Shown here: piece after piece, positions 26,601-37,700 of the stretch | Numbering within the stretch: position 1 is the stretch's first letter | How the letters are laid out: the number at the start of each line of letters is the position of its first letter | The notes under the pieces: model-generated | The model's input: the letters and a program-made list of their open reading frames with translations, nothing else | Told to the model about the DNA's origin: nothing | The model's database searches: none | Made by a program: the position numbers and the translations under genes | Source of the DNA: Pocillopora verrucosa | Lineage: Eukaryota; Cnidaria; Anthozoa; Scleractinia; Pocilloporidae | DNA length: 64,000 nucleotides | Reading direction: 5' to 3' | Assembly (NCBI RefSeq): GCF_036669915.1 | Contig: NC_089317.1 | Location: 9,647,311 to 9,711,310, forward strand

Positions 26601-29600
26601 CTGTCTGATTGCTAGATATATCTGTTATCTGGGCAGGATCTGTTGAGAAGCAGAAGTTCAAGATTTTCTTTTTCTATGTTGTGATAAGTACTTGCAAGGA
26701 ATTTGTTGACGTGAATTAGCCGGGCACCTTCAGTTACCGTGTTACTTACAGTTTACATCAATCATGCAGAATTCCGTGCTGTTGTTTCCAATTCCATTCC
26801 AAGCAAGGCACTCGTATATGCCAGAGTCACTGCGTTTGATGTCTTTTAAAAACAGTACTCCACTGTTTGAAAGTGTCCTTCTTGTATCCGCTCTGTTCCA
26901 TGCAACACTTGGCAATGGGTCGCCGGTAAAATTACATAGAAGTTTGACAGTATGACCTTCCGTAACTGCACCAGGGCATTGCTTTGATGTTTTACTTGGC
27001 TGAACTACAAGAAAAATAGAAAAACAAAATCAGAGGAGAAGCTCATCAGCTTTTCGGATTGGCCTTCTGAACAGCAGGGGAAATCATAAAGGAGCTGAGG
27101 AATACGGATGTAATTACAAGAAGAAACGTCTAACCACAGCGTTTTATTTGGGTACAAGATGAGAAAAAGGAGAACGAGAAAGAAGAAAAAAAAATACAGT
27201 TCGATTGTTAGTTCTCGTAATGTCATCATAACAAAAAGTCAAAGTCTCCAACTAAGAAAATGAAATAAAATTAACCACTTCTCCTCAATTTTATCTGCAT
27301 TTGTTGAACTAATTATCCTATAAATTGTCGGCTGTAGGGGTCTATATAACCCTTTCGTATCTTATGTTTATTACAAATCGGCACAAGCTAAAGACACTCT
27401 CCAAATCTAAGAGCACGTTACAGCTACTGAATATACTTCGAACAGAATACGAAATCAAAAGACACGATAGAGACATAAGAAAATTCTAGATGTCGTAACT
27501 ATGAATAAAAAATACTACTAAGGCACTTCTCCGCTGAAATTAATGTTTTTTGTCCATATTTTAGTCCACAGAATGTATAGCACAATAAGATTTGATACAG
27601 GTTTGTTTAAACTGATCTTTAGAGGATCTTGAAGCTCGAAACCCGACGCAATAACAAATATTAATAAGGAGATAAAATACCACTAAAATAATACTGCAAT
27701 AATAAAAATGACAATTATTATTATTATTATTATGATTATTATTGTTATTATCATTATTGTAGTAATCATTAATTCATAATTTGATCATAGGGTGTTGTCT
27801 ACCAGCTCATATAGCGAGTCACCTTCCATGATAAATAATTCACCCAAGTGATGCTAGGCTGAAGATTTTTTTTCGGCTTGAAGCAAAAGCTTCTCCTGTG
27901 CAGTGGCAAGGAGACAAAATAAGTATAGTCTACGTCATTTTGGTAGAAAAAGTAAAAAAAAAAATTGCCCAAGGTCATGTGATTCAAGTTTAGCCTCTTA
28001 GGCGGTCTGAAGTAACATTGAAGTCCGGTCATTTTTTACTTGAAAAAAATGTTAGAGATTGAAAGAAATTTTAGTCAGCTTTCCACAGCATTATCGTAAA
28101 GTGGGATAGACATTGATTATAATTAACCAACTCGACGCAATGTGCATCGTTGACTATTTATAATCTCAAATCCTACGCGCGCTCATGGAATAATGAAGTT
28201 AAACAAAAAAGGCACAACAAGTAAGAGAAATCGGATGCTGGTAGAACCTACTTACGAAAATTGAATGCTACTCGTAGTCGAGCTAAGTTGTTATGGTGGT
28301 TGCGATGCCTTGACATACTAGAAGGAAAGAATTTAAGTTATTTCACATTATATAATGCCTTTGCGGTTTTAATTAAGGGAGCGATTTCGTGATAAAGTAG
28401 CATAACCCCAAAAATTGCCCTGCAAATTACTTCCACTACATTTTTGGTTATGGAAATATCACTAGCTTTCAGGGATAGAATGTTCTTTCATAAAAAGTAA
28501 AATTAATCGGCTTTCCAGTGGAAAAGCCCAAGTTGAAAATTCCATTGTGGTCCTCGCCTATCTTCCAAAAATAAAGCGGTAAGTTTCTAAAGAAACTGTG
28601 TTGCTGCGTTGGTGGGAGAGTATAACAGGTAATTTAGTGTTAGCAACCGTAAGGGTTAAAAACTTCCGACGTTTCGGCGCAGACGCTGTTTGTCAGGCAC
28701 CGACCATCTAAACAAAGGTCCTCCGATGAAACGATTTATGGTTACTGGTTCAAATCGAACCAGAAAGACTTCTTCTGTCGGTAAGGACAAAGTCAATAAA
28801 TGAGAATTCTGTGAATTGAAAATTACGACCATTGTTGTTTTTATAATCATGATTCAACGCATTTTTCCATCTTAAGAGTTAGCGCCAACGCACTCTACGA
28901 TTGTTATTTGGGGATTGTCGATTCATTTATTTTCACTCATCAATGTAGTCGGCTTTTCTTGTCAGTAAAGGGCTATTGTGTTTATATAATAAACAAAGTA
29001 ATACATGGTTGCTTGTAGATATGGAATTTCTCTTCCCGTGTTTACTCGACAGCTCAAGAAAAAAATCCATATCCATGCGCGCCCATGTATTATTCTCTAA
29101 TTATCAAAACCGCGTCTTACAGTCGCTTGTTGACATTTTAGCGCGACGATCTTTGTTTTCTGAGATTTTTCTTCATGAAATCAATCAGTGAATGACCTCC
29201 TATGGCTCGTGTTTCACATCAAAATCGTAAAAAATGGACACGATTCACAACAGTGTTGGGTTTGCCTCTCTTACTACTAGTTTTTTTTCAACGATGCTAA
29301 GAATAAACTCTAAAAAGAGGTGAAATCAGAAAATCCCGCGATGTTTTCGGTTTCACTTCTTAAGACTGCTTCGAAAGCTGGCAAAAAGTCACGAAATCAC
29401 TTACTTTCAAGGTCTTAGTGCCGTTACTTGTTTTCTTGTCACTCCGTTACTCGTTACTGCGCTACTCTGTTTAGTGACATCCCCCTCATCAGAGGGGAGG
29501 CCCAAGTGAAGGCCACTCAGGCCTTTTGTTCGTTTGTTTGATCTTTTCAATTTTGCAGAGAGCAAACACTTTCGTGTTTTGATAATACAGTATTTAAAAA

Positions 29601-31245
29601 GGATTAAAATACTTTGTTGATTCCTTTCTTTTTATGTGTATCTCATTTTTTCTCTTTTTATTTGTTTCCATAGAATATATAAGATATTCGTTAACTCTTA
29701 GAAAGTTCTCAAATTTCATTTACGCACCAAACGATATCTGAACGTAAAAACCGCAAAGATTCTGAGAATTATCTTTCCGAGAAAGAAAGAGCTAGTGTAG
29801 CTATTTCTTGTAATTTACCGAAAGTAAACTCCATAAAAGTATCTCAGTGCACTTTTCTTTTTGTTTTCCTTTCACCTTTTTGCGAAATGATTCCACAGAT
29901 TTAAGTTGCTGAGAAAAAGGAGCAGGCGACCTTTCAAAACAATTCAAGGCCGGCGAAGATCCTGGTGGACATCAGTTTAAGCGTGACTCTTACGTCAACT
30001 GTAGACTGCACACATAAGCTCTGATTCTGTTCTCGCTATTCCTGTTATCCGTAGTTAGACTGTGTACAATCTAACTTTAAATATACACAAACAGCTATGA
30101 GCAGACAGCAAAAGGTTTTTTAATTCTTTTTTCCGTTTGCTCTTAATGTCATTTTTCGACTCGAAAAGGCAGTTCTCAACTATTGTTTACAATCGCATGA
30201 CATGCATCAAAGCTAAGTATTACATTGATTCGTTTGCACTTGATTAAGCACAATGCGGTTTACTTACATAGGACTCTGATCTTCACATCTTTGTCGATTT
30301 CAAGCAGATCCTGGTTGGCTATCTGAAGGCGATATGTGGCACTGTCTGATCGTTGCACAGCAACAAGTGTAACCAAAGCTTGATCATTCGAAATGTTAAA
30401 AATAAATCGATCGCGAAAGGCTGAATCCACATCGACAGAGCTGTTAGACGATGACTTTAGAGCTATTAGCTTCTCTGATCGGCCATCACCGATTCGGAAA
30501 AACTTGGCAAATGTCAGTGAACCATCAATCTTGTAGCTCCATTGTAGATTAAGATTCTCATTTTCGATGACTGAGGTTGGATTTGTAGGAGAGGAAATCC
30601 ATTCAGACAGTAGCTCTAAGGAAATTCAAACGATGCAAGTTAGGCTAAATCAAAGTAGAGTCAATCTTAGTATTAAGAAATTCCTAAAGAATGAAATGCA
30701 TTATAAGTTTCATTGCAGGACAAATGTACGCTTCCGCACTATAGCAGATAAAAGTGAAATCAGCGAGCTGACGCCGCATTACGCCACGTGGCAAACAATA
30801 TTGTTGGGCATTTTGCCGAGCATATCTCGCCTAACAACTGACTAGCGTCAGGGACAAATAGTGGAATGAAAGTAAGAATTATTATACATGTGCAATCAAA
30901 CTAAGTGAGGTCAAATTAAGGCCGAGTAAAAGGAGAGAGCATAATTTTGAAACATTCATTGAAGATCGATGATGTCGAAGAAGCCTGTTTAATAATTAAT
31001 TTAACGTTGAATCTCAATTAAGTAGCTTTGAAGTCTTGTCATTTCCCCGGAGTATATTTCACAGGCATTTAGGCCTTGCTCGAAAAAACAGAAACTGTAC
31101 ACTTCGTCAAAGTAAGGAAGTAGCTAAGAACCTTAACAGAAACAATCTCCACCAACTTGCCTGCTTTTTCCAAAGTTGTTAGTATCCACAAAAGTAGTGT
31201 ACATAACGATGGTTTTGCTCTCAAACTCCCAAGGAAGCATCCCAT
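22777..31245 (-). CDS. Gene 2: kinase-less Ig/SEA membrane receptor related to RTK3
   Basis: Exons read on the minus strand: 31245-31161 signal peptide; 30615-30268 Ig1; 27004-26750 Ig2; 26639-26394 Ig3; 25800-25682, 25581-25523 and 25414-25224 SEA; 24115-24017 TM; then a tail of probable mini-exons (about 23625-23560, 23361-23302, 22827-22777). All joins up to the TM exon keep frame. The layout, exon sizes (348 and 119 nt) and residues match RTK3, so they are paralogues. No kinase follows before RTK1 ends on the other strand. It may act as a decoy or co-receptor, which is inference. The end of the coding sequence is not fixed: an alternative exon at 23897 stops after about 7 codons. Confidence 0.7.
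24017..24115 (-). CDS. Gene 2 transmembrane exon
   Basis: The 33-codon exon encodes KWIIVGSLTG, then a hydrophobic run LVFILICIFTFWFCW, then RRRKRR. It is a single type I membrane span with a basic stop-transfer end. Phase is 1-1 as in RTK1 and RTK3. Confidence 0.8.
25224..25800 (-). CDS. Gene 2 SEA domain
   Basis: Three exons (119, 59 and 191 nt, phases 1-0-2-1) encode a SEA-type module: MTITNEKFD and RRYQNL in the first, VEDLFRND and TEVVRF in the second, GSVVVIFNLRF in the third. The FxxGSVxVxF pattern is the centre of SEA domains, where many self-cleave; no clear GSVVV Ser cleavage context beyond this was verified. The second exon uses the donor ga|gtgggt. Confidence 0.75.
26394..30615 (-). 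CDS. Gene 2 Ig block (three Ig domains)
   Basis: Exon 30615-30268 (116 aa) encodes an Ig-like fold without the Cys pair: LQWSYK in the B/C region and ATYRLQI near the end, as in RTK3 Ig1. Exon 27004-26750 (85 aa) has LLCNF, VAWNR and SGIYECLAWN. Exon 26639-26394 (82 aa) has LYCRT, ISWNH and QGWYKCTAKN. The intron between Ig1 and Ig2 (27005-30267) holds an ATT-rich microsatellite and one arm of a dispersed inverted repeat. Confidence 0.8.
27714..27768. repeat. ATT-rich microsatellite
   Basis: Imperfect ATT units in the gene 2 intron. Confidence 0.7.
28795..29110 (-). repeat. Dispersed inverted repeat, arm 1
   Basis: About 315 bp that recur in the opposite orientation at 34180-34500 (shared aaaattacgaccattgttg, aatacatggttgcttgtaga). 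Each copy contains its own small dyad around aataatacatgg and ccatgtattatt. Lies in the gene 2 intron between Ig1 and Ig2. Confidence 0.6.
31161..31245 (-). CDS. Gene 2 exon 1: signal peptide with a GC donor
   Basis: ATG at 31245-31243 starts a basic n-region, then the hydrophobic core SLCTLLLWILTTL and EKA. The exon ends in phase 1 with CAG|GCAAGT, the usual form of a GC-AG donor, and fits the phase-1 acceptor at 30615. A longer frame begins at 31275 (MLIQGQ...). Assignment rests on phase, composition and position. Confidence 0.5.
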
Positions 31246-31700
31246 CCTTGGCTTTTTCTGTCCCTGTATGAGCAAAATGTTGAACAGATGATGATGTCTT
31301 CAATATCGACGTGCCTTGAACATTCCTTAGGGATTCAGTTTACGAAAGCGAAACATAAACTGACTCTCTCGAAGACGCCCACAATTCCTTTCGAACCGAG
31401 GCAGGGCGGAAAAAAATAAAAGGAAACTGATAGCACAAGTACGAGTCGTGACGAATCAGGCTGTGCTTCGAGATCTGCGGAGCTATCCAGATAATTTCTC
31501 TCGTGAGAAATTTAGACCACAACTTGCGTATTCCTTGAGGCACGTTCGCTGGTAATCGGAGACCGATGCTTGTTTTACAGATCAGTGTCTTGAAGTTAGA
31601 AACTGAAAGGTCACCTTTTGGGTAATACACAAAAATTCATTTCTGTTTTAGTTAGCGATTCGTTTACAAGGCCATCTTTTTATGATCTCGCTACTTTTTC
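31246..31700. promoter_or_regulatory. Probable shared divergent promoter of gene 2 and RTK3
   Basis: About 455 bp separate the gene 2 start codon (-, 31245) from the RTK3 start codon (+, 31701). No other gene lies between. Specific elements were not identified. The inference rests on both signal-peptide exon calls being right. Confidence 0.4.
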
Positions 31701-31749
31701 ATGGATGGAATTCAGTTCATGGCCATGTTGCTTTTTCCAGCTCTGGCAG
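31701..31749 (+). CDS. RTK3 exon 1: signal peptide
   Basis: ATG at 31701 opens 16 codons ([16 protein letters not shown]) ending in phase 1 at gtaagc. Joined to 35066 it gives a short classic signal peptide with a likely cleavage after ALA or GALP. The 3.3 kb intron that follows holds a 1.2 kb TIR element and one arm of the dispersed inverted repeat. Confidence 0.6.
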
Positions 31750-34700
31750 GTAAGCAAAGCAGACAAAGAAGCTTACTAACATAGATGTCGAGTGACGGTT
31801 TCCTATATTCAGATCATTTTCGTTCCTACTGCTTAAATTCTTAATTACATTCTATTTACCATGAAATTTAAAAGATCTTTTCATTTAAAACAAACGTAAA
31901 ATCGTAATTAATTTAAATAATTTATCGCTTGGTGAACTGCTTAGAGTAACCGGAAACTTCACAGTGCAACTGGTCTATCGATCGAGAAGGCATTTCCAAA
32001 TTATCTGGATTGACACAAGTAGAAAACTAAGCCGGAAACGCCATGATCAAACATAAACAAAAGCTAGGAATCTAAAGTTTTTATTTTAGCTTTATTTAGC
32101 TAAATCAAAATCTCATTTAAAACTTCTAGCGAATCACTCTTTAACATTGAAGATCAAAATTTAATATTTTGCGAATATTGAGGAAACTACATACCAAATA
32201 ATATGTTGTCAGTAAATTTAATTTCCACTTATTTCGTTCGAACCAAAAATGTAAAAAAGAAAAATGCCTTTATTGTAGAATGAGCAGTTTCAGTTGTTGA
32301 CCATTTACTTAGAATGAATCTTTTTGCTACCTTCGGCTGATTGAAAATGTTGTTGGGTCGCAATGATGGGAGAAACTAGCTGTAGAGCGCACCGCATTTA
32401 TCGAATGGTACCAATGACTCTCGACCTGTCCCTTTTAGCCTTCTTTAATCTCTATTCTCTAATACAAAACCGATTACAGTGCATTCATTTCAATCTTCTA
32501 TTTAACTACTCTGACTTTGACCGAATGATCGACCTTGATTCACTCTTAGTTTTTTTCGGGAAACTATAATCTACCTACCTCAGCCCCGATCGATTACCCT
32601 CTTGTAAGTGTCAAATATATAGAACTCGCTAATATACTCACTATCAGTAAGCAAAGTCATTTGGGCATGCTGCCTATTGAATGAGTTGCCAGTAATCGGA
32701 TCCTTGTGCTTGCGCAAAGATTTCTGAGATCGCCACGGGGCAAACATTGCAATTCACTAAAAAGAAATTTATGGCGCAAGGTTGTTTCGACGTCCAAAAT
32801 AACAATTTTGGTGAAGATCATCGCTTTTTGTCGCTATTTTATCAGAAATAGCTGTAGGCAATATTGATATAGGGGTGGTGAAAAACCGTGAAATATGTAG
32901 TAAAATCTAGCGATGAACTTGAACATGCACAAGGGTTTTGCGAAACTGACATCGCACAATGATCTCGATCTTTGGAAATACTGGTGATAAATCGCCAAGA
33001 AATAAATGAAGCCTTGTCAGTTTTATTTACTTGTGTTAAGTCTAACTCTAGCTTTTTTCTTGGTTTGGTATACCAAAAAAACAAAACAAAAAAAACGCCA
33101 CAACAGCTACCTCGAAGCAGCAGGAGATCGAAATTGTGTGCTTGAGCATGAAATGTTATCGTGATATATTGAGTTGTTAAACACCTACACTGCCTCTTTG
33201 TTATGATCAATGAGAGCAAACTAGCGTTGATAATCGGCTTAAAACTGAACCTTTTCTTATGCGACGATGAATAGGTACAAATGGGTCGCTTGAGGAGCGA
33301 TGCACAACTGAATATATATACGTCCACAATTTCTACCGGAGTTCCCGTGATCTTGCTTTTCCTGACAAGATCCTTCGAGGAGTTCGCGGAGTAAAGTGGC
33401 AGCTCAAAAACTTCGGGATTTTTCTCGGAAAATTGTCACTTGACCTAGGGATTTCATTTTGTTGTTTATCGGTTCTCTCCTTTGAGGAGGTATATTTCAG
33501 ACATCGCAATATGTTTATTTAATACGTTAACAAGTATAACAACAGGCTGTACATACAAAAATAAACTGAAAAGTCTTAAGTGGGTCATATCCGTGCGATC
33601 ACTTAAGGCTAATTTTATAATATGTCGTAACCATTACGCGATGACGATTTCAAAATTATATTATAGACTTTACGAAAGGAGAGAAGTTAATCGGTATTTT
33701 ATAACATATTTAGTGTCAGTGCTAACAAAATCCATTTATAATAAAACTGCGGCGAAAAAGCGTTAATCTCTCTCCAAAATCGTTTTTTTGAACGTCGAAA
33801 CAACCTTTCGCCTTACATTTCTTTCCAGCAACTTGCAATATTTGCCCCGTGGCGATCCCAGAAATTTTGGCACACAAGGATCCGATTACTGGCAGCTCAT
33901 TCATTGACCTTGGGAGATTATAAGTTTGATGTAACATTTTTCCCAACGCTTTTACAAGAAACTGACAAATGAACAGTAACGTACTTGACACTTCCGATCA
34001 AACAATCAATCTTTCACTGGCAAAGCCAAAACAAGAACTTCAGTGTAGGTCTAGGCAAGTACAGTAGGTAAACTCAGCACTTTCACTTATGGAAGTTAGA
34101 CAAGCAGTCACGATTAAGAATCTCATCGCCTTATCTTAAACCCAAATAAATACCGTCTTCGAATTCAAATAGTAAATAAATAGAGAATAATACATGGGCG
34201 CGCGTAGATATGGAATTTCTCTTCGAGTTGAACACGAGAAGATAAATTCCACATCTACAAGCAACCATGTATTATTTTGTTTATCATATAAACGCAATAG
34301 CCCTTTTACGGGAAGACAAGCCGACTTCATCAATGAATGAAAATAAATGAGTCGACAATCCTTGAATAACAATCGTAGAGTGCGTTAGCGCTGACTCTTA
34401 AGATGGAATAGGGCGTTGAATCTTATTACAAAATCAACAATGGTCGTAATTTTCAATTTACAAAATTCTCATTTATTGACTTTGTCCTTACCGAAAGAAG
34501 AATTCTTTCAGGTAAACGGTCAAAATCGGCCAGAGGCAAATCTTCCAGTTGTCGATTTTCATTCTCAGCCGTCAGAAATGCTAACGCCAAAGCCACTGAA
34601 TACGCAACTTTCGGTTTGTCTTTTACTATATTGGTTTTCTACCCCTTCTAGGAAAGTTTAAATATCATTGTCCGTCAGCGATACGGATTTTTTTTAGTGT

Positions 34701-37700
34701 CTTAGATGAATGTTGAAACGAATGCAAGGAGAAAGCCTGCAGAAGTACATACAAACGAATGGTTTTGGTTTTTTTGTCTACCAAAACATCGTGTAGCAAT
34801 CTTTAATGATTAGCCGTCTAATGTAATGAGTATGTAATCAAACATGGCAAAACTTCCCGAAAATGTTTCAAAAATTATCGTGACTTCTTTTAACACTGAG
34901 CGAAAATATGAAGACTCAAAGAAAATATAATGCACCTACAAGACTTGACTCCACTGAAGCAACTCGAACAATTCTCTGTACCATAAACTTGCGGCTTGCT
35001 TTGATGAGACTCCTCAAACATTTTGTATGAAATGATAAACTTTTACATTTTTTCCTTTTAAAAAGGAGCCTTACCAACTTGGACCGTTCAACCCGTGAAC
35101 TTCACTTCTGTTGTTCAGGGAAAGAACATAACCCTCGCGTGGGAGTATAATGTTGATGGAAAGTTTGCACAAGCTCAATTTTCCGATTTGAAGAAAGCTG
35201 GGAAAGAGAAAACGGTTGCTGTTAAGTCTTCAGCGAATGGAAACGTAGTCGTTGCCTCTGATTACCAGGAAAGATTCATTGTGCGTATATCAGCCTCACA
35301 AACACTAGTTACAATTCTCAGAGCACAGAAAGCTGACATTGGAAAGTACAAGCTGCAGGTGATAAACCGGAAATTGGAAACAATAAACAGCGTGGTGGAG
35401 GTTTCAGTTCATTGTAAGTACTATTGATGCACAGACACGGGAAAGACTAATAAAAAGATGGACAGACACACACACATCTTGAAAGACATGCAAACACACC
35501 GCCCAACAGTTAAACAGACAACTTGTTGGAGTTGAGGTACTTGTTGGGCCCCAGACCTCCGATGATCTACTTCTGAGCTACAGAAAACTTGGCCATCACT
35601 AAGTTCGTTGGTGACACGTGACCAGCAAAGTGCTACGATCAGCATTGTCAAAAACGCTGTGCGAGTGAAGGGATTAAGAATAGAGATGAATTTTTAGATT
35701 ATGATGTTTGGTCAAAATCAACTAGAATAGGCTTCCGCGGTGTCTGCAAACGATTTTAACCTAATAAATACACTATTCTTTATCACTGATTCGTTTGGAA
35801 TTCCAAAAGGAAAGAGAGGCTTGAAAATCTACCATTTGTTTTCATTCTCAGATCGACCAACCAACACTGTTCTCTCAGTATTTCCAGACAGCAGCGAAGT
35901 GTTTGGAGGAAGTGTCTTATATGAGAAATGCAGCACAGATGCCAGACCTGATCCTCACATTTTTCTCTTATACTTCAATAGAAATTTTATCAGTAACAGT
36001 AGCTCAGGGGAGTTTAATGTCACAGTTTACAGCGATGGAGTATACACATGTGCTCCCATTAACACAGTTGGTTCGGGAGACAATGCATCGTTTAGCGTCA
36101 CTATTTTTGGTAAGAATCCATCAGCGTTGTTGATAGGCTTTCTTAATGAAATCTACATAATGCACCAATTACAGCTTTACTCCACATTGCAGTATGTCTG
36201 GTAAGTGATAGAGCAAATGTGACTTGAAAGTGTGGTTCATGTTAAAATGTGGCACGAATCCAGTGTGCCTCTAGCATTCGTATCTTATTTGGGCGTCTCC
36301 TGTCTTCTCTTGAGCAACAAGCAGTCTATGCTACCTTGTGCTTTCAAATCGTCGGTAAAAGCCATTTAAAATTTGTCTCAATTAGCCTGTAAAACACTTT
36401 GTGATAAATTTCCATTTTCACCAAAACCAGGCAAGGCTACGATAGGTTTGGAACCCAGAAACGTCACAGCATTGGTAGGTGAGGCCACATCGCTGAAGTG
36501 CCTTGCTCATGGGAATCCTCCGCCAACTATTACGTGGGCTCGTCATGGCATTGGAAATGGTTCAGAGCTCTTTTTTTCCTTCAGCGAAGTTCTCTGACAG
36601 TGGGTGGTACAGATGTGTAGCTACAAATGCTTATGGAGTCTCTTTTAGTCCACTTGCATACCTCGATGTAACCGGTAAGGTACTTGACCCTTCTTGCGGC
36701 AGAATTAAAATCGTTAGATTTTAAGCGGTTTTAAGCAATTTGATCGGCTCTTTTTACTCCTTAGACAGTGCCAGTACCTTCATAAATGGAAGAATGACAA
36801 TATTAAATGAAAATTTTGATAATGGCTTGGAAAATCCTTCAAGCGCAAGATATCAAACCCTTAAGAGGCAGTTTGTTGAGGCGGTAAGTGTTTGAATCAT
36901 CGATTTTATTGTTAACCCTTTCACTCCCAAGATTGTATTTAGAATTCTCCTAACTACCTGCCATACAATAATTATGATGTTAGTTCTAAGAATTTGGTAT
37001 TGGATCAATCAATAAAACCCTAACTTATATTTTTCTATATTCTCGTCACTCATCTGCTTGATATTGTAGTGATATTGTGAGGAGAAATTCTGTCTTGGTC
37101 ACAGATGGGAGTTGAAGGGTTAAACAACGGGCTGCGGTGTCAGGTTTTGAGTCCTCTCATAATGGCATCATTACAATGATTATTAGTGCGAACACAATCT
37201 CAATTGAATAACATCCCAAAGGCTTTTTTTTCTTCCAGTCTCTTTTGAGGGATTACTTTGAACCGAGTGAGGGAAACTTAGATAAAAGATGAGACGAGGA
37301 GGGCTTTTTTTTAAGTAGTGGTAGATGAAAGGGAGTAACATGATTATTTTGCTTAATGGGAAGTTACTTATTTAGCGGGAAGCTTCTGGAAAAAAAATGC
37401 TTCACATTAGACTCTACAGGAAATTACAACTATGCCACAAATCAATTTCGTGGCCTGAGGTTATCCTAAGTTAGCGGAGACAAAACTTCTAGCGCCAACG
37501 ATGTTTCATCTTCAAGGAAAAACTCTGCCGAACTCAACGATAAGTCGCGTTTCCAAAAGCATAGCCAAAACTTCGCGAGATGTTGCTGTTGAACTCAGAC
37601 ACGTACTGTTGCTTTGTAGTATTGCAATAGTGGTGTTTGAGTTCTTTCATGAAAAGTTTTAATAACAGTTCATATTCATAATTTAGGTAAGGGATGTTTT

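Noticed and set aside
32842..33327. 161-codon minus-strand frame
   Set aside because: Lies wholly inside the non-coding 1.2 kb TIR element and is not protein-like.
28795..34500. Gene 2 and RTK3 as one large palindromic duplication with the inverted repeats as its arms
   Set aside because: The repeat arms lie in non-equivalent introns (after Ig1 in gene 2, before Ig1 in RTK3), so they are independent insertions.
37239..37292. Candidate middle SEA exon of RTK3
   Set aside because: Good acceptor and similar residues, but no donor in the right phase and an in-frame TGA.
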